Positions 5,858 to 13,821 of a DNA stretch of 14,787 nt are shown one piece after another. The stretch is from an uncultured bacterium (GTDB lineage: Bacteria > Patescibacteriota > Minisyncoccia > Phycocordibacterales > PALSA-1337). The position numbers were made by a program, and so were the translations under genes. Below the pieces are notes generated by a model. That model saw nothing but the letters and a program-made list of their open reading frames with translations, was not told the origin of the DNA and searched no databases. Numbering within the stretch: the first letter of the stretch is position 1; each line of letters opens with the position of its first letter. The stretch is taken from the NCBI GenBank assembly GCA_903876465.1, contig CAIRAF010000073.1, forward strand, positions 1-14,787. The letters are read 5' to 3'.

Positions 5858-8800
5858 ATGACTGCCCGCTTCTCCCACCTCCACACCCACTCTCATTATT
5901 CCCTCCTCTCAGCCTTGCCGAAAGTTGATGATCTAGTCGACAAAGCCAAAGAGTTTGGCATGACCGCATTGGCTCTCACAGACAATGGTAATCTCTATGG
6001 CGCCATAGAATTCTACAAGACTGCTAAGAAAGCCGGTATCAAACCTATTATTGGTGTTGATTTCTTCGTCGCTGTGCGTGGTCGCAAGGATATGCAAGCC
6101 GGTATTGATAATCGTCGAACACGCCTCGTTCTTCTAGCTATGAATGAAAAGGGTTATCAAAACCTAATTCAACTTGTTACACTTTCCCACCTTGAAGGCT
6201 TCTACTATAAACCTCGTATCGATCGTGAACTTATTGAAAAATATAATGAAGGACTTATATGTATTTCGCCTTCATTTTCTGGTGAGATCGTTCAAGCTCT
6301 CAAAGGACGTAATCAAGATAATGCCAAGGAAATTGCCAGCTTTTATAAAAAAATCTTTGGTGGAAAAAATGCCGAAGAAAATCGACTATACATTGAAATA
6401 ACTCATCATCCTGAACTCGACGGTCACGAGGCGAACATGAAAACACTTGCTGACTTTGCCAAACAAGAAAATATTCCAATAATGGCTGCTCATGACGTTT
6501 ACTACATGGTGCCAGATGACCGACTTGCTCGTGAGACTCTTGTTCGTGTGAACAGTCACAATGATGCTTCAGATCGCATTTCAGACAATGACGAAGACGA
6601 TTTCTCATTTATTTCACCTGAACGTGCAGAGGAATTATTTCAAGACTCACCAGAAGCTCTCGATAATACTGCAAAGATAGTTGAGCGTTGTAATTTTGAA
6701 ATGGAATTGGGTAAATGGGTCTTCCCAGCTTTCGTCGTTGAAAGTGGACGCACACCAGATGATGAACTCAAATATCTAGTTTTTGAAGGTTTCGCTAAAC
6801 GTAATGTTGAGAAAACTCCTGACATGATCAAGCGTGCCGAATATGAACTAAAGGTCATCCGTGACAAAGGTTATGCACCTTACTTCCTCGTAGTGGCTGA
6901 CATGCTCCGCTATGCTCGCGAAAATAATATTCTTTCTAACATTCGTGGATCCGTTTCTGGTTCTCTTGTCACTTTCTTGGCTGGTATTACCAATATTGAT
7001 CCAATCAAATACGAAATTCCTTTTGAACGTTTCCTAAACCCAGATCGTCCATCACCTCCTGATATAGATATGGACTATGCCGATGACCGACGTGATGAAA
7101 TCATTGACTATGTCCGCAGAAAATATGGTGCAGACAAAGTAGCCCAGATCGGAACATTCGGAACAATGGCCGCTCGTGGTTCAGTTCGTGACGTGGCGCG
7201 TGCTCTCGGTTTTCCTGTAGCAACTGGTGATCGTATTTCCAAAATAATCCCTATGGGTTCACAAGGTTTTCCTATGACTATTGAACGAGCTCTTGCAGAA
7301 ACACCAGAGCTCAAAACTGCCTATGATTCTGAACCAGACACACGACGCATCATTGATCTTGCCAAGAAAATTGAAGGTTGTGCAAGACATATCGGTGTTC
7401 ATGCCGCTGGAGTTGTCATTTCGCCAACTGCTCTCACCGACTATACTCCACTCCAGTTCGATCCAAAGGGTGAAGGTAAAATTATTAGTCAGTATGATAT
7501 GTATTCAATCGAAGAGGCCGGTCTTCTTAAATTCGACTTCCTTGGTCTCAAAAACCTAACTATAATCGCAGACACTATTGATCGCATCAAGAAAATTGAA
7601 AATGTAGTTGTCGATTACGATACTATTCCAGTTGATGATAAACCTACTTTCGAAATGCTGGCTCGTGGAGAAACGGCTGACCTCTTTCAATTGAACGGTG
7701 ATGGTATGACTCGCTTTTTGAAGGATTTGAAACCAACAACAATCCACGATATCAATGCCATGGTGGCCCTATATCGTCCTGGTCCTATGGGATTTATTCC
7801 TGATTATATTGCACGTAAAAATGATCCTTCTATCATCAAGTATCTCGACCCTATGCTTGAGAAAATCTTAGATAAGACCTACGGCATTCTCGTTTACCAA
7901 GATGACCTTCTCATGATGGCTCACAATATTGCTGGTTATAGTTGGGGTGAAGTTGATAAATTCCGTAAAGCCGTTGGTAAGAAAATTCCCGAGGAAATGG
8001 CCAAACAAAAAGAGAAGTTTATTGAAGGTTGTATTAGTCACAGTAAATGGTCTCCAAAGAAAGCCAAAGAGGTCTGGAAATGGATTGAGCCTTTCGCTGC
8101 TTACGGATTCAATAAAGCTCACTCAGTGTCATATGGACGTATCGCATATATAACAGCCTATCTAAAAGCTCATTTTCCTGAGATATATCTGTCAGCTGTT
8201 CTTTCATCAGAATCTGGCGAGGTAGAGAAAGTGGCCGAAACAATTGAGGAATGTAAGCGTATGAACATTCCAGTATTACCACCTGATGTTAATGAAAGTT
8301 TTAGTCAGTTTACGGTGATCAAGGAAGGCGATAAATCTCGTATCCGTTTTGGACTCGTGACCATCAAGAACTTTGGTCAAGGTATCGCCACCGCCATTAT
8401 TGAGAATCGTAAGAAGGACGGTAAATTCAAATCTCTCGCTGATTTCCTTGAACGTATCAAAGATAGAAATTTAAATAAGAAATCACTCGAATCCCTCATC
8501 AAAGCTGGTGCCCTCGATTGTTTTGGTGAAGATCGCGGAATTATGTTGGCCAATCTCGATTTACTTCTTGCATTCAATAAGGAAAGTGGGGCTGGTCACA
8601 GTGATCAAACTTCCCTTTTTGGAATGATGAGTGACAGTGCTTCAGTTCCTCAATTGAAATTACTTCCTGCGCCACCTATTGATATGCGCGACCGACTGGC
8701 CTGGGAAAAGGAGCTTCTTGGTTTGTATCTTTCAGGCCATCCCCTGGAAAAATATCGCGCTCAAATTACTAAGGGCGATATTGATATTAAAAAAGCATTG

Positions 8801-9061
8801 GAAACAAAGAAAGATGGCGATGCTGTGATACTTGCTGTCATCGTCACAGCTATTCGTCCAATTCAAACTAAGAAGAATGAAACTATGGCTTTCATGACCG
8901 TGGCAGACTTTTCTGGTTCTGCGGAAGTAGTGGTTTTTCCAAGAAACTATAAGGAATCTACCGCATTACTTCAAATTGATAAGTGTATAGCAATCAAAGC
9001 AACACTAAATAGCAGGAATGATGAGAGAGGCTTTGTTTTGGAGAGAGCTAAGGGATTATAA
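5858..9061 (+). CDS. dnaE: DNA polymerase III alpha subunit, C-terminally short
   Basis: This is the catalytic subunit of the replicative C-family DNA polymerase. The N-terminal PHP domain starts with SHLHTHSHYSLL (residues 6-17) and runs to about 280. The palm contains PDIDMDY (401-407), giving catalytic D402 and D404; the third aspartate is D560 in KFDFLGLKNLT. The fingers and HhH regions follow, then a clamp-binding pentapeptide QTSLF at 917-921 and an OB-fold near 985-1060 (AVIVTAIRPIQTKKNETMAF). At 1067 aa the protein ends right after the OB-fold, whereas E. coli DnaE (1160 aa) has a further tau-binding domain, so loader contact may differ here. There is no Shine-Dalgarno sequence; a weak promoter could produce a leaderless mRNA. 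thrS follows 81 nt downstream on the same strand. Confidence 0.97.
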   Translation: MTARFSHLHTHSHYSLLSALPKVDDLVDKAKEFGMTALALTDNGNLYGAIEFYKTAKKAGIKPIIGVDFFVAVRGRKDMQAGIDNRRTRLVLLAMNEKGYQNLIQLVTLSHLEGFYYKPRIDRELIEKYNEGLICISPSFSGEIVQALKGRNQDNAKEIASFYKKIFGGKNAEENRLYIEITHHPELDGHEANMKTLADFAKQENIPIMAAHDVYYMVPDDRLARETLVRVNSHNDASDRISDNDEDDFSFISPERAEELFQDSPEALDNTAKIVERCNFEMELGKWVFPAFVVESGRTPDDELKYLVFEGFAKRNVEKTPDMIKRAEYELKVIRDKGYAPYFLVVADMLRYARENNILSNIRGSVSGSLVTFLAGITNIDPIKYEIPFERFLNPDRPSPPDIDMDYADDRRDEIIDYVRRKYGADKVAQIGTFGTMAARGSVRDVARALGFPVATGDRISKIIPMGSQGFPMTIERALAETPELKTAYDSEPDTRRIIDLAKKIEGCARHIGVHAAGVVISPTALTDYTPLQFDPKGEGKIISQYDMYSIEEAGLLKFDFLGLKNLTIIADTIDRIKKIENVVVDYDTIPVDDKPTFEMLARGETADLFQLNGDGMTRFLKDLKPTTIHDINAMVALYRPGPMGFIPDYIARKNDPSIIKYLDPMLEKILDKTYGILVYQDDLLMMAHNIAGYSWGEVDKFRKAVGKKIPEEMAKQKEKFIEGCISHSKWSPKKAKEVWKWIEPFAAYGFNKAHSVSYGRIAYITAYLKAHFPEIYLSAVLSSESGEVEKVAETIEECKRMNIPVLPPDVNESFSQFTVIKEGDKSRIRFGLVTIKNFGQGIATAIIENRKKDGKFKSLADFLERIKDRNLNKKSLESLIKAGALDCFGEDRGIMLANLDLLLAFNKESGAGHSDQTSLFGMMSDSASVPQLKLLPAPPIDMRDRLAWEKELLGLYLSGHPLEKYRAQITKGDIDIKKALETKKDGDAVILAVIVTAIRPIQTKKNETMAFMTVADFSGSAEVVVFPRNYKESTALLQIDKCIAIKATLNSRNDERGFVLERAKGL

Positions 9062-9070
9062 ATATTTGGA

Positions 9071-9099
9071 TACACAATAATTCTTGGAAATGCTATATT
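9071..9099 (+). promoter_or_regulatory. Candidate thrS promoter
   Basis: TACACA (9071-9076, four of six -35 positions), 17-bp spacer, then extended -10 TGCTATATT (9091-9099). The predicted start near 9106 leaves a 37-nt leader without a Shine-Dalgarno sequence. It lies just after the dnaE stop. Confidence 0.45.
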
Positions 9100-9142
9100 T
9101 ATCTCACTAATATCTAATTAATACGCGCAAACCACTAAAGCC

Positions 9143-10912
9143 ATGAACTCACAATTAGAAAACCTAGCCCATATCCGTCACACACTCGCTCACCTCATGG
9201 CTGCAGCAGTACTTGAACTCTATCCTGATGCCAAGCCAACTATTGGCCCAGCTATAGACAATGGCTTCTATTACGATTATGAATTCGGCAACAATCCCGA
9301 TGTCACACCAAACAAACCTACTGAAAAGGAATTGAAAGATATTGAAAAGCGCATGCGTAAGCTTCTTCCATCATGGAAAGAAATGTCTGGCAAAGAAGTC
9401 AGTGAAGCTGAAGCCCGCGAAGCCTTCAAGGGCAATCCGTACAAACTTGAACTTATTTCAGACATCATCGCCAAGGGTGAAAAGATCACTCTCTACACAG
9501 CCGGAAAATTTACTGACCTTTGTCGTGGAGGCCACTCGGATTCGCCTGCAAAGGATATTCCTGTAGACTGTTTCAAACTCTCTCGTATCGCCGGCGCCTA
9601 TTGGAAAGGTAGTGAAGAAAATACACAACTCACTCGTATCTATGGTCTGGCCTTTGAAACTAAGACTGAACTCGATACTTATGAGAACATGATGAAAGAA
9701 GCAGAAAAAAGAGATCACAAAAAACTTGGACGCGATCTCGACCTTTTCACACTATCACCTCTTGTTGGTCCTGGACTTCCACTTCTCAAACCAAAAGGCA
9801 TGGCTATTCGCCGACAGATAGAGGCTTACCTCTGGGAATTACATCGTGATAAAGGTTACGAATGGGTTTGGACACCTCATATAGCCAAAGAGGAACTCTA
9901 TGTAACTTCAGGACACGCGGCCAAGTTCGGTAATGAACTATTCCGTGTCACAGGTAAAGAAGAAAATTTCATATTGAAGCCAATGAATTGTCCCCACCAC
10001 ATGCAGATCTTTGCTGACAATCAATTTTCATATCGCGACATGCCTGTGCGCTATTTTGAACCTGCTACAGTTTATCGTGATGAGAAAAGTGGTCAGCTAG
10101 GTGGACTCACCCGCGTTCGTGCTATAACTCAAGATGATGGGCACCTCTTCTGTCGCGTCTCACAGATTCAACAAGAGGTTGGTACTATTGTTGGTATCAT
10201 TCGCCAGTTTTATACAACCATGAATCTGATGAATGAATATTGGGTTAGCCTCTCAGTTCGCGGAGATGATCGAAGTAAATATCTTGGTACTGACGAAGCA
10301 TGGGAAAAGGCTGAGAGCGCTCTTGAGCAAGCCGCTATTGCCAATAAGCTTAATTATAAGAAGGTTGTTGGTGAAGCTGCCTTCTATGGTCCAAAGCTCG
10401 ACTTTATGTTCAAGGATGCTATTGGTCGTGAATGGCAGTTGGCTACTATTCAATGTGACTTCAATCTTCCAGAGCGTTTTGATCTCTTCTTCACCAACGA
10501 AAAAAGTGAAAAGGAACGTCCTGTAGTTATTCACCGCGCTATTTCTGGTTCACTTGAAAGATTCATGGGTATTTTGATCGAACATTATAGTGGTAATTTC
10601 CCTCTTTGGATTGCTCCAGTTCAAGTTGCAGTCATACCAGTTGGTGAAGCTCATGTAGAAGAAGCCAAAAAAGTTAATGAACTCCTCCGCTCAAAAATGA
10701 TCCGCACAGAATTTGATAGTTCAGACAATGGCTTTGGTAAAAAGATTCGTAATGCCAAGAACGCTCGTATTCCATACACTATCATCATTGGCGATAAAGA
10801 TATGGAAGTTAAAAAAGTTACCCTCGAGAGTCGTGACAAAGGCCAGATTGGTCAACTTACTGCCGAAGAGGTACTTATAAAACTTGAGGAAGAAATTAAA
10901 GAGAGGAAGTAA
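9143..10912 (+). CDS. thrS: Threonyl-tRNA synthetase lacking the TGS domain
   Basis: Charges tRNA-Thr with threonine. The 589-aa protein starts directly with the editing (SAD) domain: HTLAH (H13, H17) and CRGGH (C127, H131) supply the four hydrolytic/metal-site residues that clear Ser-tRNA-Thr. The class II catalytic core follows, with zinc ligands C283 (MNCPHHMQIF), H334 (QDDGHLF) and H464 (PVVIHRA), motif 2 in YFEPATVYRDE (305-314 region) and motif 3 around SGSLERF (468-474). The anticodon-binding domain spans about 490-589. Most bacterial ThrRS have about 640 aa with an N-terminal ubiquitin-like TGS domain; that domain is absent here, and the short upstream gap cannot encode it. The ATG at 9143 gives a natural N-terminus. 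The convergent 208-aa gene ends 15 nt beyond the stop. Confidence 0.98.
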   Translation: MNSQLENLAHIRHTLAHLMAAAVLELYPDAKPTIGPAIDNGFYYDYEFGNNPDVTPNKPTEKELKDIEKRMRKLLPSWKEMSGKEVSEAEAREAFKGNPYKLELISDIIAKGEKITLYTAGKFTDLCRGGHSDSPAKDIPVDCFKLSRIAGAYWKGSEENTQLTRIYGLAFETKTELDTYENMMKEAEKRDHKKLGRDLDLFTLSPLVGPGLPLLKPKGMAIRRQIEAYLWELHRDKGYEWVWTPHIAKEELYVTSGHAAKFGNELFRVTGKEENFILKPMNCPHHMQIFADNQFSYRDMPVRYFEPATVYRDEKSGQLGGLTRVRAITQDDGHLFCRVSQIQQEVGTIVGIIRQFYTTMNLMNEYWVSLSVRGDDRSKYLGTDEAWEKAESALEQAAIANKLNYKKVVGEAAFYGPKLDFMFKDAIGREWQLATIQCDFNLPERFDLFFTNEKSEKERPVVIHRAISGSLERFMGILIEHYSGNFPLWIAPVQVAVIPVGEAHVEEAKKVNELLRSKMIRTEFDSSDNGFGKKIRNAKNARIPYTIIIGDKDMEVKKVTLESRDKGQIGQLTAEEVLIKLEEEIKERK

Positions 10913-10927
10913 AAGTTATCTCAATAA

Positions 10928-11554
10928 TTATCGATTGAATCCTCTAACAATAAAGGGTGTTTTGCTCGACATTTCCTTCTCAGTTAGCAACGATTCATCC
11001 ATAAGATGACGTGGGATGCGTATAACGACTGAAACTATATCTTGCTTCTCGATATCTCCGACTACATGTCGACAAAGATATTTTCTCTCAGTGGCATCTG
11101 GTCTATTTTCGCTGAAGTCTATTTCTTCAACCTTTATATTATCTGTCTTAAAACCAATAATTGTCTTACCAAATGCTACAGCAATTCTTACGGGACCAGG
11201 AGCCTGACCTTCAGCAAAGGCGATTTTAATACCTTCAGGGACTGGTAATGTTGCATTTGCGTAATGATATTCATCTTCATCTGCTATATGTAGTTTTTTA
11301 TCTGAATTAAGAGTATCTAAAACTCTACTTAACTTTTCGACTCTCACAAGACAATTTTCTTGTCTCATCTTTTCATACAGTTCATTGGCATTATCAGTAT
11401 ATTCAATATGTAAATCCTCCCTCATACTTTTAAGAAGATCTGACAATTTTTCTCTAATAACCGCTTCGTCAGCTTCAGTCGAAGATTCAAGTTCTAGAGC
11501 AACCGCAAGCGAATGAGGAATGTGTTCAGCTGTTTCTTTTTTTGATCCTTCCAT
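10928..11554 (-). CDS. Unknown 208-aa soluble protein
   Basis: I do not recognise this protein. ATG codons occur at 11563, 11560 and 11554. I choose 11554 because the extended -10 (TGTTATAAA, 11571-11563) overlaps the first ATG and predicts a start at about 11556. The N-terminal half is charged and helical (EADEAVIREKLSDLLKSM, NANELYEKMRQENCLVRVEK), compatible with a short coiled coil. The C-terminal half appears beta-rich (APGPVRIAVAFGKTIIGFK, IVSVVIRIPRHL). It has no signal peptide, membrane segment or obvious catalytic motif. It stands alone, converging on thrS, with a terminator of the preceding surface-protein gene upstream. Confidence 0.8.
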   Translation of the reverse strand: MEGSKKETAEHIPHSLAVALELESSTEADEAVIREKLSDLLKSMREDLHIEYTDNANELYEKMRQENCLVRVEKLSRVLDTLNSDKKLHIADEDEYHYANATLPVPEGIKIAFAEGQAPGPVRIAVAFGKTIIGFKTDNIKVEEIDFSENRPDATERKYLCRHVVGDIEKQDIVSVVIRIPRHLMDESLLTEKEMSSKTPFIVRGFNR

Positions 11555-11562
11555 AGACATCA

Positions 11563-11571
11563 TTTATAACA
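11563..11571 (-). promoter_or_regulatory. Extended -10 promoter of the 208-aa gene
   Basis: Minus strand TG-T-TATAAA. The predicted start is about 2 nt before ATG 11554, so the mRNA would be almost leaderless. No good -35 hexamer was seen. Confidence 0.5.
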
Positions 11572-11587
11572 TAAATTACTACATAAC

Positions 11588-11613
11588 AAAAACCCCCATC
11601 TCTGGGGGCTTTT
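11588..11613 (-). terminator. Intrinsic terminator after the PKD-repeat surface protein gene
   Basis: CCCCC (11593-11597) and GGGGG (11604-11608) form a stem around a 6-nt loop. On the minus strand the stem is followed directly by TTTTTG, and on the plus strand by CTTTTG, so it may work both ways. It separates the surface-protein gene from the 208-aa gene. Confidence 0.8.
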
Positions 11614-11687
11614 GTTGTTATAGTCGCTATACCCTATTTAGACATTATTTGGAGTCTCACACCCGCTCTAGACCATCATCAATCATC

Positions 11688-13010
11688 TTAAATCTTTGGA
11701 CGATTGAAGATGAGATAAAGTACTGTAGCAAAGAGGACGAGAATAACGAGTATCGCTACCCAACCCCAAGGAATATTCTGAAGTGAGAAGAGAGCTGCTG
11801 CAGATTGGCCATTATTTGATTGATTTGTTGTTGCAGATGTAACAGTCGTATTTGTCGTAGTACGAGCTATGTTAGAACCTGCTGGACGACCAACTGCGAG
11901 TGAGTTAGTACATGCACGAGTACCAGTCTTTCCATCAGCAGATGTAACAGAGACTATGGCACTCTTTTGTCCGTTAGTATCATAATATTTAATTACAGTA
12001 CTACCTGTTCCAGAGAGTCCGTCAGTACCAGACCATGAGTATGTGTATGGCGCTGCACCTCCTGTTACTTCAACTGACCAAGTGATTGGCTGATTGATAG
12101 TAGCGTTAGCTGGATCAGCGTAACATCCGATATCGAGTCCACTGTTATTATTACTTACAGAAGTATTATTAACGTATGTATTATTGTAATAACCAGTTTG
12201 ATATCCATATCCTGTAACATTGACCTGTGATCCACAACTCTGTGTGACCGTCTGACCATTATAAGTAACAGTGACAATAGCAGTCTTTACACCAGGAGTG
12301 TTATACGCCATAGAGATAGTTTGTCCGTAACCGAAGAGGCTATCAGTACCTGACCATGAGTATGAGTAACCACCGGCATAATAATTGCCATAGGTTGTAT
12401 ATTGTCCACTGATATTTACACTAGCTGTCCAAGTAACAACTGTTCCAACATTTGTATATGAAGCATTAGGAACACATGAGACCTGAAGATTATTGTAATA
12501 ATTTGTAGGAGGATAATAGACAGGAGGATTGTAAACTGGAGGATTATATACTGGTGGGTTGTTTACTGGTGGATAATAATTATTGTTATTACCATAAACA
12601 GTAACACTTCCACTACATGAAGCAGACTTTGTCTGATTACCAGAAGTGACGGTTAGATTTGCACTCTCATTACCGCTTGTGTAATAAGCACGAGAAATAG
12701 AAGGTCCACTTCCAGAAAGTCCATCAGAACCTGACCATGTATAACTGTATGATCCTGTACCACCGTAAACATTTGAAACCCAAGTAGCACTATCACCCGC
12801 CTGTATTGTAAGAGGCTGAGGATAACACTGAACTTGGAGAGGAGGTGTCTGTGCTTGGTACACAGGGACAATTACTGGTGGGTAATAGTCCTGACAACCA
12901 CCATAACCACACGCACTAGCTGTAGAAGGTTGTGCAATACCAACGATGAAAACCAATGCTAGAGAAAGCACAATGGTTCCAATGATGTATGTTTTATTTG
13001 AGTAATTCAT
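11688..13010 (-). CDS. Secreted, membrane-anchored protein with three PKD-like repeats
   Basis: From ATG 13010 (440 aa) the protein has a lysine-containing N-terminus and hydrophobic stretch (YIIGTIVLSLALVFIVGIA, about residues 8-26), then a likely cleavage region STASA. Three PKD/Ig-like repeats follow at about 60-138, 177-266 and 294-372. Each holds a YSYSWSGTD-type core, a G-x-x-A-x-V-x-V strand and a pair of cysteines (C62/C132, C179/C259, C296/C367). The repeats are joined by Pro/Tyr/Asn linkers with repeated NPPVY units, then a Thr/Ser/Asn-rich stalk, a C-terminal transmembrane helix (WVAILVILVLFATVLYLIF, about 417-435) and a basic tail NRPKI. I infer a cell-surface or adhesion protein. 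The in-frame ATG at 13040 would put extra residues before the signal peptide, so I do not use it. Confidence 0.88.
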   Translation of the reverse strand: MNYSNKTYIIGTIVLSLALVFIVGIAQPSTASACGYGGCQDYYPPVIVPVYQAQTPPLQVQCYPQPLTIQAGDSATWVSNVYGGTGSYSYTWSGSDGLSGSGPSISRAYYTSGNESANLTVTSGNQTKSASCSGSVTVYGNNNNYYPPVNNPPVYNPPVYNPPVYYPPTNYYNNLQVSCVPNASYTNVGTVVTWTASVNISGQYTTYGNYYAGGYSYSWSGTDSLFGYGQTISMAYNTPGVKTAIVTVTYNGQTVTQSCGSQVNVTGYGYQTGYYNNTYVNNTSVSNNNSGLDIGCYADPANATINQPITWSVEVTGGAAPYTYSWSGTDGLSGTGSTVIKYYDTNGQKSAIVSVTSADGKTGTRACTNSLAVGRPAGSNIARTTTNTTVTSATTNQSNNGQSAAALFSLQNIPWGWVAILVILVLFATVLYLIFNRPKI

Positions 13011-13117
13011 ATAATTAAAGCCGTACAGCCCCCAAGTCACTTACAGTGGCTTAATAGAGCCTTCAAGCTAGTTTGATTATCTAATAGAATACGCCTATAA
13101 CAAGTCGTATACCTTAC

Positions 13118-13145
13118 ACTATACACTATATAGTTAATTTGTCAA
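13118..13145 (-). promoter_or_regulatory. Consensus promoter of the PKD-repeat surface protein
   Basis: Minus strand: TTGACA (13145-13140), 16-bp spacer, TATAGT (13123-13118). The start near 13111 leaves a leader of about 100 nt (13011-13111) that contains a small GGCT/AGCC hairpin and no recognised riboswitch. The promoter begins 23 nt after the tRNA-Phe 3' end. Confidence 0.75.
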
Positions 13146-13167
13146 GTACCCCCCAAAGAACTTACTG

Positions 13168-13239
13168 TGCCGAGGGCCGGGATTGAACCGGCGACCACTC
13201 CCTCTTCAGGGGAATGCTCTACCACTGAGCTACCTCGGC
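13168..13239 (-). tRNA. tRNA-Phe (anticodon GAA)
   Basis: This 72-nt cloverleaf has acceptor stem GCCGAGG/CCTCGGC, D-arm GCTC-AGTGGTAG-AGC, anticodon arm TTCCC-CTGAAGA-GGGAG with GAA at positions 34-36, T-arm GCCGG-TTCAATC-CCGGC and discriminator A. CCA is not encoded (CAG follows), so the CCA-adding enzyme must complete it. The 92-aa gene ends 23 nt upstream on the same strand. A weak TTGCTC-17-TAAGAT promoter could start the tRNA separately. Confidence 0.97.
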
Positions 13240-13262
13240 GATTTGGTTATCTTATGCGAAAA

Positions 13263-13541
13263 CTACTTATTGAGCAAATCTTTCAATGACTGTGCTGCGC
13301 TACTAGCTGAGTTCAATTCACCACTCATACTTGTAAGAGAACTTAATGAACCCAACATAACATTTACGTATGGCTGAATTGCATAATATGCTCCAAAACT
13401 CAAAACTATAATGACGACCCAATATGCGTATCGGAGAATCGATGCTACTCGTGCTGACCTGCGCATACTGATGAGAATTTTATTATTCTCTTCTGAAAGC
13501 TTATAGGTTCGCTCAAGTAACGATTTTTCCTCTGGCGTCAT
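13263..13541 (-). CDS. Small single-pass membrane protein (92 aa)
   Basis: The protein starts MTPEEKSLLERTYKLSEENN, a charged helix likely to be cytoplasmic, followed by a basic stretch MRRSARV, one transmembrane helix at about residues 35-57 and a Ser/Leu-rich polar tail that may form an amphipathic helix. I recall similar MTPEEK-x-LLE-starting small membrane proteins in parcubacterial genomes, of unknown function. I set the start at 13541: the open frame extends further upstream, but only by running through tRNA-Arg on the other strand, and an extended -10 lies immediately upstream of this ATG. tRNA-Phe follows on the same strand. Confidence 0.85.
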   Translation of the reverse strand: MTPEEKSLLERTYKLSEENNKILISMRRSARVASILRYAYWVVIIVLSFGAYYAIQPYVNVMLGSLSSLTSMSGELNSASSAAQSLKDLLNK

Positions 13542-13548
13542 GAAAAAT

Positions 13549-13557
13549 ACTATAGCA
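13549..13557 (-). promoter_or_regulatory. Extended -10 promoter giving a leaderless mRNA
   Basis: Minus strand TG-C-TATAGT. The predicted start is at about 13542, within a base of ATG 13541, so the 92-aa gene is probably translated from a leaderless message. Confidence 0.6.
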
Positions 13558-13598
13558 GATTTATATTCAGTAGGAAAGTATGATAATCTCAAGGTATT

Positions 13599-13670
13599 GC
13601 CCCCGTAGTTCAACGGATAGAACAACTCCGTCCTAAGGAGTGGATGTAGGTTCAATTCCTGCCGAGGGCA
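13599..13670 (+). tRNA. tRNA-Arg (anticodon CCU)
   Basis: This 72-nt cloverleaf has acceptor GCCCCCG/CGAGGGC (one C-A mismatch at 5-68), D-arm GTTC-AACGGATA-GAAC, anticodon arm ACTCC-GTCCTAA-GGAGT with CCT at 34-36 (reads AGG), T-arm GTAGG-TTCAATT-CCTGC and discriminator A. CCA is not encoded. It is divergent from the 92-aa gene. Confidence 0.95.
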
Positions 13671-13705
13671 CAAGATTTCAGTCGCAAACTTCAATTCAAG
13701 CAAAT

Positions 13706-13739
13706 AAAAAGCGCGCAGTAATATTTATTACAACGCGCT
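13706..13739 (-). terminator. Intrinsic terminator of the 65-aa ORF transcript
   Basis: AGCGCG (13710-13715) pairs with CGCGCT (13734-13739), and inside it GTAATA (13718-13723) with TATTAC (13726-13731). On the minus strand the stem is followed by TTTTTATTT. It lies between the convergent tRNA-Arg and the 65-aa frame. Confidence 0.8.
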
Positions 13740-13748
13740 GAATCGTGG

Positions 13749-13811
13749 GGATCGGATATTCAACAGAGACTTCCTCGCAGGAAAGCATTTATCTGATGAA
13801 ATATCCGATCC
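13749..13811. repeat. Long inverted repeat in the 3' region of the 65-aa ORF
   Basis: GGATCGGATATT (13749-13760) is a perfect 12-base inverse complement of AATATCCGATCC (13800-13811). The pairing continues imperfectly inward (CAACAG with CTGATG) and encloses a small hairpin, CTTCC-TCGCA-GGAAAG (13770-13785). Neither strand has an adjacent T-run, so it is not itself a terminator; the true terminator lies just downstream on the minus strand. It may be a 3'-UTR element, a small RNA or a protein-binding site. Confidence 0.7.
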
Positions 13812-13821
13812 TTAAAATGAG

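Noticed and set aside
13011..13040. Start of the surface protein at ATG 13040
   Set aside because: It places extra residues ahead of a well-formed signal peptide that begins at ATG 13010.
13542..13703. Upstream extension of the 92-aa protein to 146 aa
   Set aside because: The added part runs antisense through tRNA-Arg, and the promoter at 13549-13557 lies inside it.
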